From Monocercomonoides exilis (Eukaryota; Preaxostyla; Oxymonadida; Polymastigidae), in the NCBI GenBank assembly GCA_001643675.2, contig LSRY02000003.1:306001-370000 (forward strand): a stretch of DNA of 64,000 bases, written 5' to 3'. Position 1 is the first letter of the stretch, and every line of letters starts with the position of its first letter. The translations under genes were made by a program, and so were the position numbers. This document shows positions 33,160 through 48,100 of the stretch, in pieces. The notes under the pieces were generated by a model, which saw only the letters and a list, made by a program, of their open reading frames with translations, had not been told where the DNA came from and did not search any database.

Positions 33160-36100
33160 ATGTTTTCTTATGTAATGAGATCAAACAAAATGACTGATTC
33201 TCGAGATTTCAATGTGTTTTCAAATTACAAGCCCATTAACGTTGATAATGAGCCTCTTTTTATAACTTCTTCCGAGAATGTCGTCATTGTTGCAACGAAT
33301 ATTGGTGCGCTTATTAAAAAATATATATTTTTTCTTTTGACAATTATATTTAAATTAAATATACATAAAATTTGAAATTTTTATTTTTAACTTTCACTGA
33401 TTAACAATCACAATTAATAAAGGACTGATCCGTTTGTTTCTTGATGAAGAAGAGAGCACACCAATTTATTCATTCTCAACTGTCGACACAAACATTTGTT
33501 CACTTCAATTTATTGACAGGATTCAATGGTTTAATATATCTTATATCTTGACTTTTTTTTTTTTATTTATTTTTGGCTATATTTTGGGTTTGAAATTAAG
33601 TTTGGCTACTGTTGAACGCTCCTCTGCTCATCCTCGCCCAAAGCTACGCTTGTACTATTGGAATCCTTTTCCTATTGATAATAAGCCAGTCGATGCACAG
33701 GGGATATTTAATCCATCGGCTCATAAATTTGAAGTTAAAGTATATATTTATAGTTTTTATTTGTTTTCAATATTATTTCTTTTCAAAAAGCTTGTTTTCG
33801 AGTATATGCTAGAACAGAATACAATATCATGTACATTTTGTCCATTAACGTGCTTATGCGCTCTTTTGCAAAAATCAAAGATTACAGTCTTTGAATTGTT
33901 GCCAAACACGGACTTTGTCGAAATTCAACAACAAAGCATTTCTCAAACATTAAATGCTTCAACAATTAGTGGAGTTCAACAGCCGCCATCGTTAGATTTT
34001 TCGTCTCCATCAGAAATACAGCTCCATTCATATCATACGAAGGAAACTGAAAGAGGTAAACACTCATCTGCAGAGCATCTTCAGTCAGACTCTTCCACAG
34101 CACAGTCAGTGCTTGCGACCTGCGATCCTTTTCCTCTCAAGATGAATAAGCTCTTTATCATCGATTTGGGCTTCCCTTATTCTCCGCTCGTACCGCAGCA
34201 GCACGCCGATGCAAATGCTTCACAGCTGCCTTCAAGGGACTTTATTGGCAAAAGTTCTGATGCTTCCTTCATATCAGATATGTATCCACCGATGTATCCA
34301 CCCACAACCTGTCGCTTTTCGTTTCTCTTTCCGTACATTTCTTATGTTTCCACTCGGCTTATTTCTTCTACACCCTCACAAACATCTCAATCATCAATAT
34401 CTTCTACTTCCTCTTCTTCTTCGTCATCTGAGTCCACTCTCAACAGGCCTTCCTCTTCTTCGTGCACTTGCCTGCCTGGAGACGAGCAAGCGCGTGTTCT
34501 TCGAGTGAATCTCTGGACAGACAGAGCTATCCATCTGCACAAACAGGCGGCAGAACGAGTCAGACTTCGTTTGGAAAGCGGAAAAAGCGACAAACACAGA
34601 AGCAATGGGAATTGTGATGAAGGTGAATGGAAGGAAAGTGAAGGCACAAAGGATAATGAGTGGAACAATCATCAGCCACTGAACAAAGAAGAAGGCGCTG
34701 TTGCATCAGATATGCAGAAGACAGATGGAAATGCAGAGGCATTTTCTGAATCTGCACAAAATGTGGGTAACTTTGCGAAGAATATGCAGAAAGACTTTGA
34801 TGATTCAATGAAAACGCTCATGAGAAAGATGAAGATGACTGAAGACAAAAGAACGCAGTCAACGAAAGGCAGACAAAATGGCAATTGTTCTGATTTAACC
34901 AATGCGAAGCTCATATCCAAACAGGAAATAGTTACTGATCGTTCGAATAACACTTCATCCACACATATGCATTCATCTGATGTTAATAAAGATTCATCGA
35001 CTGTTACAAATGAAGAAATAAGCCATCAGTCAAATTTAAGCAGCCCTCATCTTGATTCACTCGAAGAAAAGGCACAAAATACAGAAAATGATCTTTCCAA
35101 AAGCGAAGAAGACAAACTCTGTTTAAAAAGCAGCGAAACATCAGAAGACACAGAAGACATAGAAAATGAACGTGACCATTTTATTGATCATTATTTCAAA
35201 GAAGAAGCGCCTTTTCCTTTGTTACCTGTGCATTCTGGGCCTTCTCTCTATTTGAAGCACAGAGAATCGCTGCTCCACCCATCTGACACTGCTGCTTCAC
35301 GAAACTTCTCCTCTTTCTCGTCTTTTTCTCTTTCTTCTTCTTCATCCTCTTCTTCTTTCACTGATTCATCTCTTTCTTCTCTATCGTCTTCTTCCTCTTC
35401 CTCCTCCTCCTCTTCTTCTTCAGTGAGTTCAGTTTCCTCTGCCATTTCATCCTATTCAGAATCTTCTGCTTTGTCATTTCCTTCCTTTTTTCTGTCTAAC
35501 CCTTCATTCACATACATCCCTGGCTTATTCATTGAGCTGTGCAACAGGCAGAAAAGCCAAATTAACCCAAACAATAACAAATTGAATCATTTCTCCTCTA
35601 AAAATACTTTTAGCTCATTCACAGGCGTCCAATCAGGCAAAGACGGATGCCTAGACACACCACAACAAACCACCGCTGCTGAGATAAGCTCTTTCTCTTC
35701 TTCTCCTTCTGATTCTTCTTTTGCTTCGTCTTTCATTACGCCTCTGCCTTCATCTGTTGCATCATCTTCATCTTCATTTTCTTCCTCCTCCTCTTCTTCT
35801 CCACTCAGAACACTCAATTCATCCACACACATTCATTCTTCTTCTTCTTCTTATTCTTCTTCTTCTCCTCTTCCGCCAGTCGAACAATCGCTCTTCATCT
35901 TCAATTCTTCTGGTGAGCTTGTCACTCCAATCGACACAGGACCAACTTTTGATGAGGAAAAAATGACTGAAAAAAGATATTTTGCAAGCCAAAAGACAGA
36001 AAATGAGCTGTTTTCTGCAAAAAATCAGGAAAATGATTGGCAGAAAGCAAAGATTGGAAGCAAAAACAGCAGAGGAAGCGAATTTCAAAAGGGGTTTGCC

Positions 36101-39100
36101 ATCAAAAACCCTTTGCTTTCGCCTATTCCTCGTGCAAATCCAAAGATTTCATCAACTTCGTCAACATCTTCTCTTTCTTCTTCTCTCTCTTCATTATCAT
36201 CGTTGCCTTCATCATCATCATCTTCTTCTTCCACTCCTTCTTCTCTTTTCCCTTCCCATCCAACAAACACTCTTTTCCCCAGCCATTTCAACGAGAAAGC
36301 CAAACTTGCTCTTTTATCACGCTGCTTCCAGACAAACGAGGCACTTTATGCTTCCATCTCCCACCTTCCCCCTCTCCTCGGCGCGTATGTGGAAGAAATC
36401 GCTTGCATCCCGTCTCATTTCCTCTTCTCCCTGTTGGAGTCTTCTTCTCTTCCTGTTCCTGCTACTCTTCCAAATACTTCTTTCTCTTCTTCTTCTTCTT
36501 CTTCTTCCTCTTCCTCTTCTTCTTCTCTGCCTTTGCCTCTGCCTCGTGTGGAGAACAGCAGAAGAAACCCGTCTGCCCTCCACCAGAACTTAAGCGCTTC
36601 TCTCTCTCACTCCTTCCTCCCTTCTTCTTCCATCTCATCATCAACATCATCATCTTCTTCTTCTTCATCAGAATTCCCATTCTCTGCTCTTTCGCCTTCT
36701 TTCACCTCTTCCTCTTCTCGTCTGCACCCGCCTCATTCAATCATGCATCTTCAATTGTTCACTTTTCAATCACTTCATCGCTCTTATCGCAATTCTTTTC
36801 CTTATTCTCTAAAAAAGAAGAGAAAAACATCAAAAACAGGAAGTGAAGAGAAAGACGAGTTTGGAGAAAGCGAAGATGAAGATAGTTTGCTTGTGAATGA
36901 ATGCTTTGCGAATCAAACAGAAGAAATTGACTGGAATGCTGTTGATAAGATTGTCCATATGCTGCAATACAAACAAAACACACAAAACACAAAATATTCA
37001 TTTTCCGATGCAAATCTTGTCAATTTCAAAGAAAACTCCATTTTCACTCATCCTTTCATTCTCCTCTCCTCATCCGCTCAATGCTTCATCATCGATGCCA
37101 CAAATGGCTGCCTTGTTTCTCATCTTTCCTTTTCAGAGCCTGTCATTTCACTTTGCTTATCTCCTACCCTGCTGCTTGCTTTAACAGCTACTCACCGTGT
37201 TCTGAGCTATGCGCTGGCTGTGGAAGAGAAAGGAAGAGGAAAATTAGATGGAGGTTTGGATGATAGATGGAGAGGGGATAATGTGAATGGAGAGAGGAAT
37301 GATGTGAATTTGAGACTTTTGTTGAGGAAAGAAGGAGAATGGAGATGCAACTTGAAAGGAGAAAAAATGTTTTGTGGAAAAAGTGTTGAAGATGAGGATG
37401 ATGAGGATGAAGAAGAGGCTGACAGCAGCTTTGAAGAAGAAGTGGCAACCGAACTAGCAACATTTGAGGCAAAAGAAAGCGAAGACAATGTTGAAGAGTT
37501 TGTTGCACCTTCATCCAGATGCGAAGCAGAACAACGTGGAGAGAAAGGAGTTGAAGGAAATAGCAATAGAATTGAAGAAGCGCCTGAGCCATTGATTGCA
37601 GATGAGGAATCTTCAAATAAAAACAAAAGTGAATATGGAAATGATGGAATATCAGATAATATGGTGAATGTGAAAGAAGCAGATGAAATGAATCATTTGC
37701 TGGATGATACACAGAAATCAACAAAAAGAGGAAATGACAACAACTCACCCGACAGAATAGAAGATGATGTAGAAGAAGAGGAAGAGGAAATATATCCGCT
37801 TGCCTCCATCAATGCAAACAAAACATCAGTTCTGTTTTCTTCTCTGTTTGCCAAGGCTTCTTCTCCTCCTTCCTTTTTTGTTGAAGAAGAACCTCAAATA
37901 CGGAATGAATCACAAAACCACGAAAGATCCTTGAAAAATGAAAAATCAATGAATTCCTCCTTTTCTTCTTCCCTTTCTGCTTTTTCTTCTTTTCTCAGCT
38001 TCTTCTTCACTTCTCTTGTTGATGGACGAATTGGCCACCCTCGCTTCTTATCCTCTTCTCTTCCTCCTTCCCTTCTCAACCAGCTTTCTCTTACAACTGC
38101 TCCTTCTCTTCTTTCTCAAGTGAATTCTTCCTCCTCTTCCTCTTCTCTTTCTTCTCCTGTTGTCTTTCCTTCATCCAGGCACAATCTTTCTTTCCTTTCT
38201 GATTCGCTTCTTCTGTCTGCTCAGCACAATTCTTTGACTTTCCTCACAAACATCAGCTCTTCCCCTCAAAAATCACACAGCTCTTTCTCTTTTCCCAATG
38301 CAGATGTTAACAAAAACATAAACACAAACTCACTTCCATGCTTTAACCGATCTAATCCAGATAACTTTTCCCCTTCTTCTCCATTCTTCCCTCTTCTCCA
38401 CTCCTGCTCTTCCTCTCTGCCTTTTGCCCTTTCTTCTCGGAATCTGTTCAATGCGTCGCCAAGATTGAGATTGTTTGCTCCTTCTCTTCCAAGAGACATT
38501 TTCTATCTCTTTCAGGAAAAGAAGAAGGAGTGGAAGAAGAAGAAAGAGGAAATGAAGAAGAAGAAGGAAGAGGAGAAGCAAAGAAACAGATTGATCAGAA
38601 TGCAAAATAAAGCTAAGCAGAAAGCAAAGCAGAAAGCGAGGCTGCTAAAGAAGAGAAGAAGAGAAATTCAGATGTCTTCATCAACTTCTTCTTCTTCTTC
38701 TCGTTTTCAGTCATCTCAACAAGAAACATCAAAACTTCGGATGCAAAACACAAGACTCGACGGAAGCAAAGCTGGTGAGCTGATAAAAGGAGAAAGAGAA
38801 AGAACAAGAAACACGAGAAATGCAACAGCTGGCTCAGAAAGAAGAGATTTAATGAGCAAATCCTTTTCAGAAAGGAAAGAGATGGGGAATTTGAAAAGCA
38901 GCAGAGAAGGAAGAATTGTCGTTGACAACACAGACGATGAAGAGGAGATGGCAGAAAAAGGAATGATTTCAAGGAAAGGATTCAGAGAGAGGGAAGACAA
39001 TGAAGATAAAGAGTCAGATGAGGATGATGATGATTATGATGACGAGGAAACAGAAGAAGGAAAAGGAGAATTGGAAGATGATGAGATAGATGCAGAATTA

Positions 39101-42100
39101 ATTGATAACTTTGATCTTTCTATGCCTTCTTCATCTGCTTCAGCTTCATCCACTTTGAGGAGAAAGAGCAAAAACACAGCATTGTCCTCCATCTTCTCAT
39201 CTGTCTCTGCTGTCGCCTCAACAGACAGATTCAAGCCACTCCACAAAAGGCGATCTTCTGCTTCCTCTTCCTCCTCTTCTTCATCTTCATCATCATCATC
39301 TTCTTCTTCACAAAAGAAAACTCAACAGTATTCCACAGCAAGTGTGCTTCGTGCGCCAATGTCACCTGGTATAGGCAGCACAACTGGAAGAGCACAAGTC
39401 AGAAGTCGAAGCAAAAGCAGAAGCAAAAACAAAAATCGAAACAGAAGCAGAAGCAGAGGCAGCTCTGCATTCACTCTCGTTTCTGTCTCTGGCCCAGGCA
39501 TCGTCCCAAGACCAATAGCATCCCAGGCAAGAGACTCCAGAGCAAGCTCTCCTTCTCTTCCTCCTTATTCGTTTCCTCCTTCATCATCATCTTCTTCTTC
39601 TTCTTATTCTCCTTCTTCCTCTTCTTCTGTTTCTATTTCTGTTTCTTCTGATGACAATGCAGCAGACTCGTTTGTACTTCCTTCTGCTTTTATTCCGCAC
39701 AGATCTTCAATTGAGCCATCATCATCATCAACTTCTTCCTCTTCCTCATCCTCTTCTTCCATTTCATCTTCATCTCTTCTTCTTCTCCAACAACAGAATC
39801 AGCAACAGCCAAACCAACAACCCTCACAGATATATTCCTTTACCCAATTCCCATCCAATGAACAGGCAGACTCACAAGACACACTCCATTCTCTTCCCAT
39901 CCCTCCTCCTCCACACACCCTCCCTTGTTCTCCTTCTATCATGTATTCATCTGCTAAGTCTTCTTCCACCACCAGCCAGCCACAATCACCTAATCTTACT
40001 CTTTCTCCCGTTTCTGCATCATCTCCTTCGTTTCCTCCTTCTGCTTCTCCTTCCTCTCCTTCTTCACCTTCTTCTCTTTCTTCCCCACCTCTTGTCAAAT
40101 CCACCCCTATTGAATCAACTCAAATAAAAACACATTCATTTCCTTCCTCCTCCTCTTCTTCTTCTCAACAACAAGAACAACCCCAAACTGATCTTCAAAC
40201 ACCTCCTTCTTCATTCCGTCGCAGTTCCACTGCAAAATTGTCTTCTGCCTCTTCTTCAGCCTCTTCTTGTGCTTCTCCTTCGTCTGATTCTGTTCTCATG
40301 TCCCCCACTCTTTCTATGCAGTCATCTCATTCCTCTTCTCCTTCTCCTTCATTTGTTCCTTTGTCTTCTTCTTCATCTTCTTCATCTTCCTCTTCCTCTT
40401 CCTCCTCATCTTCTTCTCCTTCCTCAGAAGATTTTCATTCGCCTTCCAACGAAATCTCACCAGCCAGATCACTCACTCCATTCACAATGATGGGCGTGGA
40501 CTTTGACGAGAGAGAAGAAGATGTGCTGGTGAAAAGCACAGAAAGAGAAGGAAATGAAAGAAGACAGAAGGGAAGAAGGAGAAGAAGGATGGGGAGGCAA
40601 AAAAGAGGAAGCAATAACAGTTCGAGTGATGGGAGGAATAGAGAAGAAGAAGAAGAAGAAGAATATAATGATGAAGGCAATGAAGAAGAAGAAGGGGAAG
40701 ACCATAATGTTGATGAAAGAGAGGAAGAAGATGAAGATGATGATGAAGAAAGAAGAGAAGCACGTGAACAAGAAGGAGAACAATATGAAGATGATCAGAA
40801 CGAAGAGAGGAATGAAGAAGAAGGGGCAGAAAATGATGGAATTGATGAAGAAGAATACGGATTTCTTGATGAAAGGCAGCTGATCATGGAACAAGAACAA
40901 GAAGGAAATGATGATGAAGAGGAAGAGGATGAAAGGAGATTTAGACAGCAAGAAGAAGGAGAAGGAGAAGATGGAGAAGAAGGAGGAGAGGAGAAGGAAA
41001 ATAGAATGGAAAGATCAGAACAACAAGATCAGCAGGAAGAAGAAGAAAGGGAAGGAGGAGAAGAAGGAGAAAGAGAAAACGCAAAATCGAATGATAATTC
41101 TTCTCAGTTCGGTTTCTCTTCTCCTTCCACTCGCCAGCAACAATCATCTTCTCTTCTCTCTTCTGTCCAAAGGCTTTCCTCTGCTTTCTCTTTCTCTCCT
41201 TTCGCTTCTTCTTCTTCTTCTTCACAGAAGAAAAGTGCAAAGCCAGTTTACGATGAGTTGGGCAATCTGATAGAAACTTCTCGTTTTGACAGGAAAAACA
41301 CGTTGACTTCAGAACTTCGCAAGTTTTGTGTGCCTTTTTCGCTCTCTTTGCAGTCTCTGTTTGAATCATTGGGAAGGCAGATCAGCAGAAATAACAGCAA
41401 CAATAGTGAAAGTGAACAAAGCGACCAAAGAAAGCTGGATTCATTGAATTCAATAAATCAGACTGAAAATAAGCTTCACAATGGATTTACTTCAAATAAC
41501 ACTGGAATAAACACTTATTCTTCTCCTTCTGACAATTCTTCTTCTCCCTTCTTGTTCGACTTCTTCCTCCTGTCCACTTCCAAAAACGAGTTTATTGATT
41601 CGTGTCTTGTTCTCTTTTCGCCTTCTTCTGCCCTCATCGTCTCCAAATGCTTCGACATGCCCAGCCCTTCGCCTCGTCTGAAGTCCATCACAAGCTCCTC
41701 TCTTTATCCTTCTTCATCAAACTCTTCTTCTTCTTCTTCCTCTTCTTCCTCTTCTCGAAGGCAGACAATCTCCACTGGCCGTACCCTTCGTGTCACTTCA
41801 AATCCTCCTCGTGCTCCCACATTCGGATTTCCCTCTTCTTCTTCTTCTTCTTCTCCTTCTCGCAATGGCAATCTCAACAGTAACAATTCTCGTCTTTCCA
41901 GCACATTCGCCTTTGTCAGCACAGCCACTCCGACAAAACCAGAACGCCCTGCTTGCATCGGATGGGGCGTCACCAGACTCACTCCAGTCGCTTTGTCCTT
42001 GTTGAATGTGTGCTTCTATTCAAAACTGGCTTCATCATCATCATCTTCTTCTTCTTCACCTTCTTCTTCCTCTTCCTCAGCTTTAACCGTATCTTCCATC

Positions 42101-45100
42101 ACTCGCACCCCCAAATCACCTGAAATTACTTCTCCTCCTTCTTTCTCTGCCAAATTTTCTGAGTCCAACAGCCAGCCAACACGAAAGCAGTCGCTTTCTC
42201 TTCCTCCCATTCCTCCTCCTTCTGTCATCACAGACAACCTCAACGATTACTCATCTCTTTCTTCTTCTTCTTCTTCTTCCTCCTCCTCTTCTTCTTTATC
42301 ATTGCCATCATCAATACCTTCTTCTTCTTCTTCTTCTTCTCTTGTCAAGCCTCTGTTTCCTCATCCTTCCTTCTCTCCTCTTTCTTCTCTTTCAATTTCT
42401 GGAAGTTCTCTTTCTTCCTCCGACTTCCAAACAGCTTTCTTCTTTTCGCAGTTTCTTTCGTTTTATCTTTCTTCTCTTCTTTTTGTTGCACAAACGGAAA
42501 TCCAAAAGAAAAAAGCCAAAAATTCAATCCATTTTTACCTGAAAAGGTATTTAAAACTCAGATGCTGTGTGAAAAGCAAGATGCTGAACACAACAATATT
42601 GCCTTCTTTTGCTAATAATGAAGATAACAATGAAGATAAAGGAGAAGAAGGAGAAGAAGATGATAACAGCGGTGCTGAAAAAGCAGGATTTTCAATGTTA
42701 ATCAGCCATCTCAATGAAGAAAACGAACAAGTTACTGAAAGCAGATTGGAGATGCAATCAGACAAAGAAAGAGAAAAGAAAGAGCTTTTTGCTTCTCCTT
42801 CTTCTCCCTCCTCTTCCTCTTTCTCCTCTTTCTCCTCTTCTTATTCTGGTATATTTTCACCTTCTCACTTCATCTTCTCCAAATTAATCTCAAAATCAAC
42901 TAATTTCTGTCCCTCCATTCTCTACCGCCCTTCCTCTCTGCTTGCTCACTCACGTTACAACCCTTCCAAACAGCCAGTTATGCTGCACACCTCTTCAATG
43001 GCCTCTTTCTCCACTTATTCTCCCCCTTCCACTCCACCCACACTCAGAAACAAGATTCATTCTTCGTTTTCTTCTGCTCCGTTTTCATCATCATCATCAT
43101 CAACTTCGGCTTCTTCCTCTTCTCTCACCTCACCTGATGCTTCTCCTCTCTCAAACAGCGTCAGCACACTCCATTCTGCTTTGTCCACTTCCTCTATCAG
43201 CTCCCAACTGTCAACTTCATCATCTCAAGAAAACACCCTTCTTTTCACACCACACAACACAATGTCCAAATATTCTCCTCTTTTTTGCTATCTTCCTCAG
43301 CCTTTTTTGGAGGCTCTGTTTAACATCCGCTGCAACCTGCTGTTTCTGAGTGTGCTACTGGGCAGGTTGTGTGTGGAAAGAGGGGATTGGATTGGTGCAA
43401 GGAACTTCTTTGGCTCTGCAGGTGATTGTGTTGGAGTGGAAGATGTGCTGAGGGTGTTTGCAAATAAAGTGAATGAAATGATTGCGGATGAATGTGAAAA
43501 CGGGAAGGAAAGAACAGAAGATGAGTCAGAAAGTGGAGAGGAGATGTTTCATGTTGTGTTGGAGGCGGACAGGGATGAGCAGACATTCACTGGACATGTA
43601 ATTGAAAGAGGAAGAGCAATCACCCCATCAAAACTACATTTGAGCTACAAAAGAGATTTATTGGATTTGAAAGAGAAAAAGGTGAATGTAAGTAATTTTG
43701 TTGATTCTGACAGCAAAGGAGGAAATCTTCAAATGACAGAAAGAGAAGAAAATAGAATAAAACATGAAAATTCGAGTGAAAAGAGAGGAAACGAAGATAA
43801 TGAAGAAGAGGATGATGAAGAAGATGGACAAATATTCCTTTCATTTCTTGAAGAGCAGGCATCGCTGACAAGGGATGACAACAGGAAGCAAAGAGAATTT
43901 TACACACCAAATAAAAATCAGAAAATACAAGAAAAAGAAGAAGTTGAGAGAATCAAACAAAACGCCTCAAAAACACAACTCAACCAGCTTTTACCAAAAA
44001 GAACACACCAAATTCTTCCTTCCATGTCATATTCACCACAGCGAAAGAACACGCTCAACAGGATGGGTCTGCTTTCTGCTCAGCAGTCAGCACAAATTGT
44101 TTCATCCACACACAACCAGCTGAGGTCCTTGTTGCATTCGGCTCTTCCTCGCAAAGCAGAAAAGATGCTGAAGATGTCGGTCTTTGACTTGGCGTTTGAG
44201 AATGTAAAGGAAGGAGATGCGAAACAAGAGGAAAAAATAATTTTGCCTTCTTCTTCTTCTTCTTCTGATTCTCCATTGACTGAAGAACGCTCTGCAACTA
44301 TTTCATCCTCTCAAACACTTTCAAATAAGAAACCAGCCATCAAAAATTTCATTCACTCAGATGTGATTACAAAAATGTTGTGTTTTTGTGAAGCTCATTC
44401 CATCGCTCAGACTCAAAAACAAGGAAAAATCAATCAAATTGAATCAAAGCAGTCAATGCAATATTCTCATCTATTCTGTTTGACTTCTTTGTTTTCTTCT
44501 CATTCTCTCTCAAAAACAGCTTCCGAAGGCATCAAAAATGCGATGCTATCTCTCTCTTCATTCTTAACACAGCGCATTTTTGCCGATGAATGTTTTGTGA
44601 AAAAAGCATCTGTGTTTGCGCTGTCTGCTTATCTCAATCCATTTTTGCATTCTGCCATTGATGAACAGCTCAGCTATTCTTCTCTTTCATCTGAACAGAA
44701 ATGTGGAGGAGTAATTTCACAAACAATTATCAACAATACAGATGAAAAGATTCTCTCAGAAATCAAACAGAAAAGCGGTCTTAGCTACTCAGACTTGTTC
44801 TTCTCCGTTGCTGAGATAATCACAATCCTTTCTGAATCTTCTGCTCTTTTCCTTCCTTTCTTTATTCTCAAACCTGTTTTGCCTTTTTCTTTACATTCAA
44901 ATCAATCGGCTAATCAAAACATTTCTTCATCTTCTCTTTCTTCTTATCATTTTCTGTTTTCTCGCCAGCTTCTATCAATCAATGAGACATTTGATATCCT
45001 CACATTCATCATCGCCTCTCTCCTTCGTTTCACTCCATTTCGCCATTCACAACTCATTTCTTCTTCTCAAACGCAATTTCCATATTCTTTATCTTCTTCC

Positions 45101-48100
45101 AATTACAATCGCAATAACTCAATAAACTCCTCATCCTCATCTTCTCTCAAAAGAGCTGGAATGAGATTCACTTCAGGTGACAATACATCAGCACGTCAGA
45201 ATTATGCTCAGCTCAATCTTTCACAGCAGAATAATACAAATGCTTATTCAGCATCATCATTAGCTTCTTCATCATTTTCTTCTTCCTCTTCCTCATCCTC
45301 TCCCGCTTCATTCAAAACATTCCTTCCTCGAAGACAGGGTAGTCTGATGAGCAAACACATTGAAGCAACACATCCTCCATCTGAATACAGCCAAATAGAA
45401 AAGGTTATTTCAGGCGAATCAACAGAAAATACAGGAGAAGCTCAATCTCCATTGATCAATGATTCTTCTTCTTCTTCTTCTTCTTCTTCAGAAACTACCG
45501 GCGAAACTGATAAGCAAACAAATCCTTCAATTCCAATGCTTTCTCCTCTGCTGTTTTCTCCATTGCATTCATTTGCCATATTCCTTGCACTTTTAATGAG
45601 AAAATACATTACACAAGCAAATTTATCGTTTAACTGTTTGTTTAGTATTCATGCAACTTCTTCTATCTCTTCTTCCTCTTCTTCCTCTTCCACAACCACC
45701 ACAACACCCGAAGATTCCACAAAGTCTTATTCTGAATGCAATTCTTACTACTTCGATGGCAATGTGAGCATTTCAGCTGAAGAAATGCTCGATCTCATTG
45801 AAAACGATGCTGTTTTGATTCAGCTGTTTCTGAGATGGCTGCAAATAAACAAGCAGAACTCGAAATCAACTCAGAGGAATCGCAAAAACAGAAAATACAA
45901 CTGGATTCAAAGAGAAATAGATTTGTTAGGACAAAACAGAAGTTCTTCTTTGTTTTCATCTTCTGATTGTTATTCACCTCTTTCTCAATCATCACCATCA
46001 CCATCATCACATTCCTCTTCCTCTTCTTCATTTTCTTCTCCTTCTGAATGCAATTCCAAATCATCATCGTCATTCTCTTGCCCTTCTTCGTTTGTTGAGT
46101 ACCTTCTCAGGTTTTTGCTTCAAAAGAGGCAAAACGTGGCGGTCGAGCTTATTCGGCATCTCTTTTGGAGTGGTCTGCTCCCGTTTTCATTCATCATCAA
46201 ACACATTTCACATTCAAAACACTTCATTCATCCTTCTCTTGCATTTTCATCATCTTCTCTTTCTCTTTCTCCTCCTCTCGTCCCATCTTCCCTCTTCTCC
46301 TTCTATCTTTCCTCTCGCTCCTCCTCTCTTTTCCCTCTCTTTTCTCTTTCAAGCACATTGTTGATGGACACCTTCACTCAAATTCTCAATCCAATCGTCT
46401 TGTCTTTGATTCGCACCTTCACAAGCCCTCTTTTCGCGTTCCCTCAGCCTTCTTCTGCTTCTTCACAACTGTTTGCTTCTTCTTCCTCATCCTCATCTTC
46501 ATCGTCATCTCAACAGTCAAGCGATATTCTGAACACTTCATCTTCTTCTGCCTCTTCTCTTATCCTCAGCTCTTGTCGTGTTCCTTTCTATCTTCTCTTC
46601 ACTGCTGTTGGAGACATCATGCGTGTTGCGCAGTCGATGATTGAGAGCATCCTGCCTGCAAACATCCACAATGAAGCAATGCCAAATAACACTACACAGG
46701 CTCCTCCTCCTCTTCCTCCTCCTCCTTCGTCATTGTCTACTGATAATATTGGAAATTCACCATCACCATCTTCTTCTTCCTCTTCTTCTCATCAGCCCTC
46801 TTCAAAAGTGCTCAGCTTGTTCGATCACACACAGCAATTGAACATTTCCTATCCAAACGATCAAATTTCTCTTTCTCGATCTTCTTCACAAACATCACCA
46901 GCCTCATCGCCACTTATTCCTCAACCTATTTATCAGGGCAGCTTATCCCCTTTCTCCTCCTGCCATCCGCTTTCTCCTCTTTTCAACAAGCCAAAAACTA
47001 CATATTCAGGATTTACTTCCTCCTCTTCCTCCTCCTCTTCTTCTCTGTTTGTTTCAGCCAGCTCCTCATCTGATTCCTCTTCCTATCTGTCCACTCCCCT
47101 CTCCAATCTTCTCTCTTATTACGACTCCCTCTTTGATCCACACTTCATAACCACATCTTCTTTGCAACAGGAAACAGAAACTTTTCCTTCTCATAGCAAT
47201 CATCTCTTTCCTTCATATCCTTCTTTCTCTTCTCAGCTCTCAAACAGGCTCGCTTCTGTTGCTTCCATCTTTGCTGCTCTGCAAAATGCATCTTCGCAAA
47301 TATTTCCTCCGTCTGCTGCTTTGCAATCCATCTTCTTGTTCTCTTCGCCTCCTCAACAGCTGTCTATCAGCTTGTGGATGTTGGGCGATGCAGAGATTGG
47401 AGAAGGTGTGAGTGTGGATGCGGAAGGAGAAGTGAATGAGAAAGAAAAAGAAAACAAAGAAGAAGAAACACAGAATCTTCCTAGTGAATTGTTATCACGC
47501 AATGCCATTGTTCCATCCACTTCTTCTCCGATTAAAGTATTTCCCACTCTTCTCTCTGCTGCATATCCTCTTCTCTCATCAATGTCGTCTTCTTCTTCTT
47601 CTTCTTCATTTTTCCGTTCGCAAAATAAGCTGTTCTCTTCAATTGTCCGCCACACCAGCCGCATTCCTTCTCTTTCTCTGTCTATGCTGATGATTCTTCT
47701 GAGGCAGTTTTTGAAAACTGTTTCATTTGCTGTGACAAAAGAAGCATCACTTTCAATTCCATCTCCATCATCATCTTCACCTTCGTCGCTTACTTGCTCT
47801 TCTTCTCCTTCATTCAGACCATCCCACACTTCCGTCTCTCCCTCCATCTCTGAAGCCATCACCCAGCTTGACTCAACATCTCTTGCTTCTTCTCCCTTCT
47901 CTCTCCTTCTTCTCCTGCACAGACACAACAGCGTCCACAGCAGATGGCTCAGACTGATGCTCAGTCCACTTTCATTGAACGGAGCAACTGCCTCTGCTTT
48001 GATTGAGTCTGCGATGCAATGCAAGTTGGGCAAATGTGATGATAAGTTGAATGAAAGATGTTCATCTACAGCTTCTTCAGAACATGTTGATGCTTCATCA

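Noticed and set aside
36037-36846. 269-residue Phe-rich frame within the giant gene
   Set aside because: Out-of-frame reading of TCT/TTC repeats; the overlapping 5,400-codon frame explains it.
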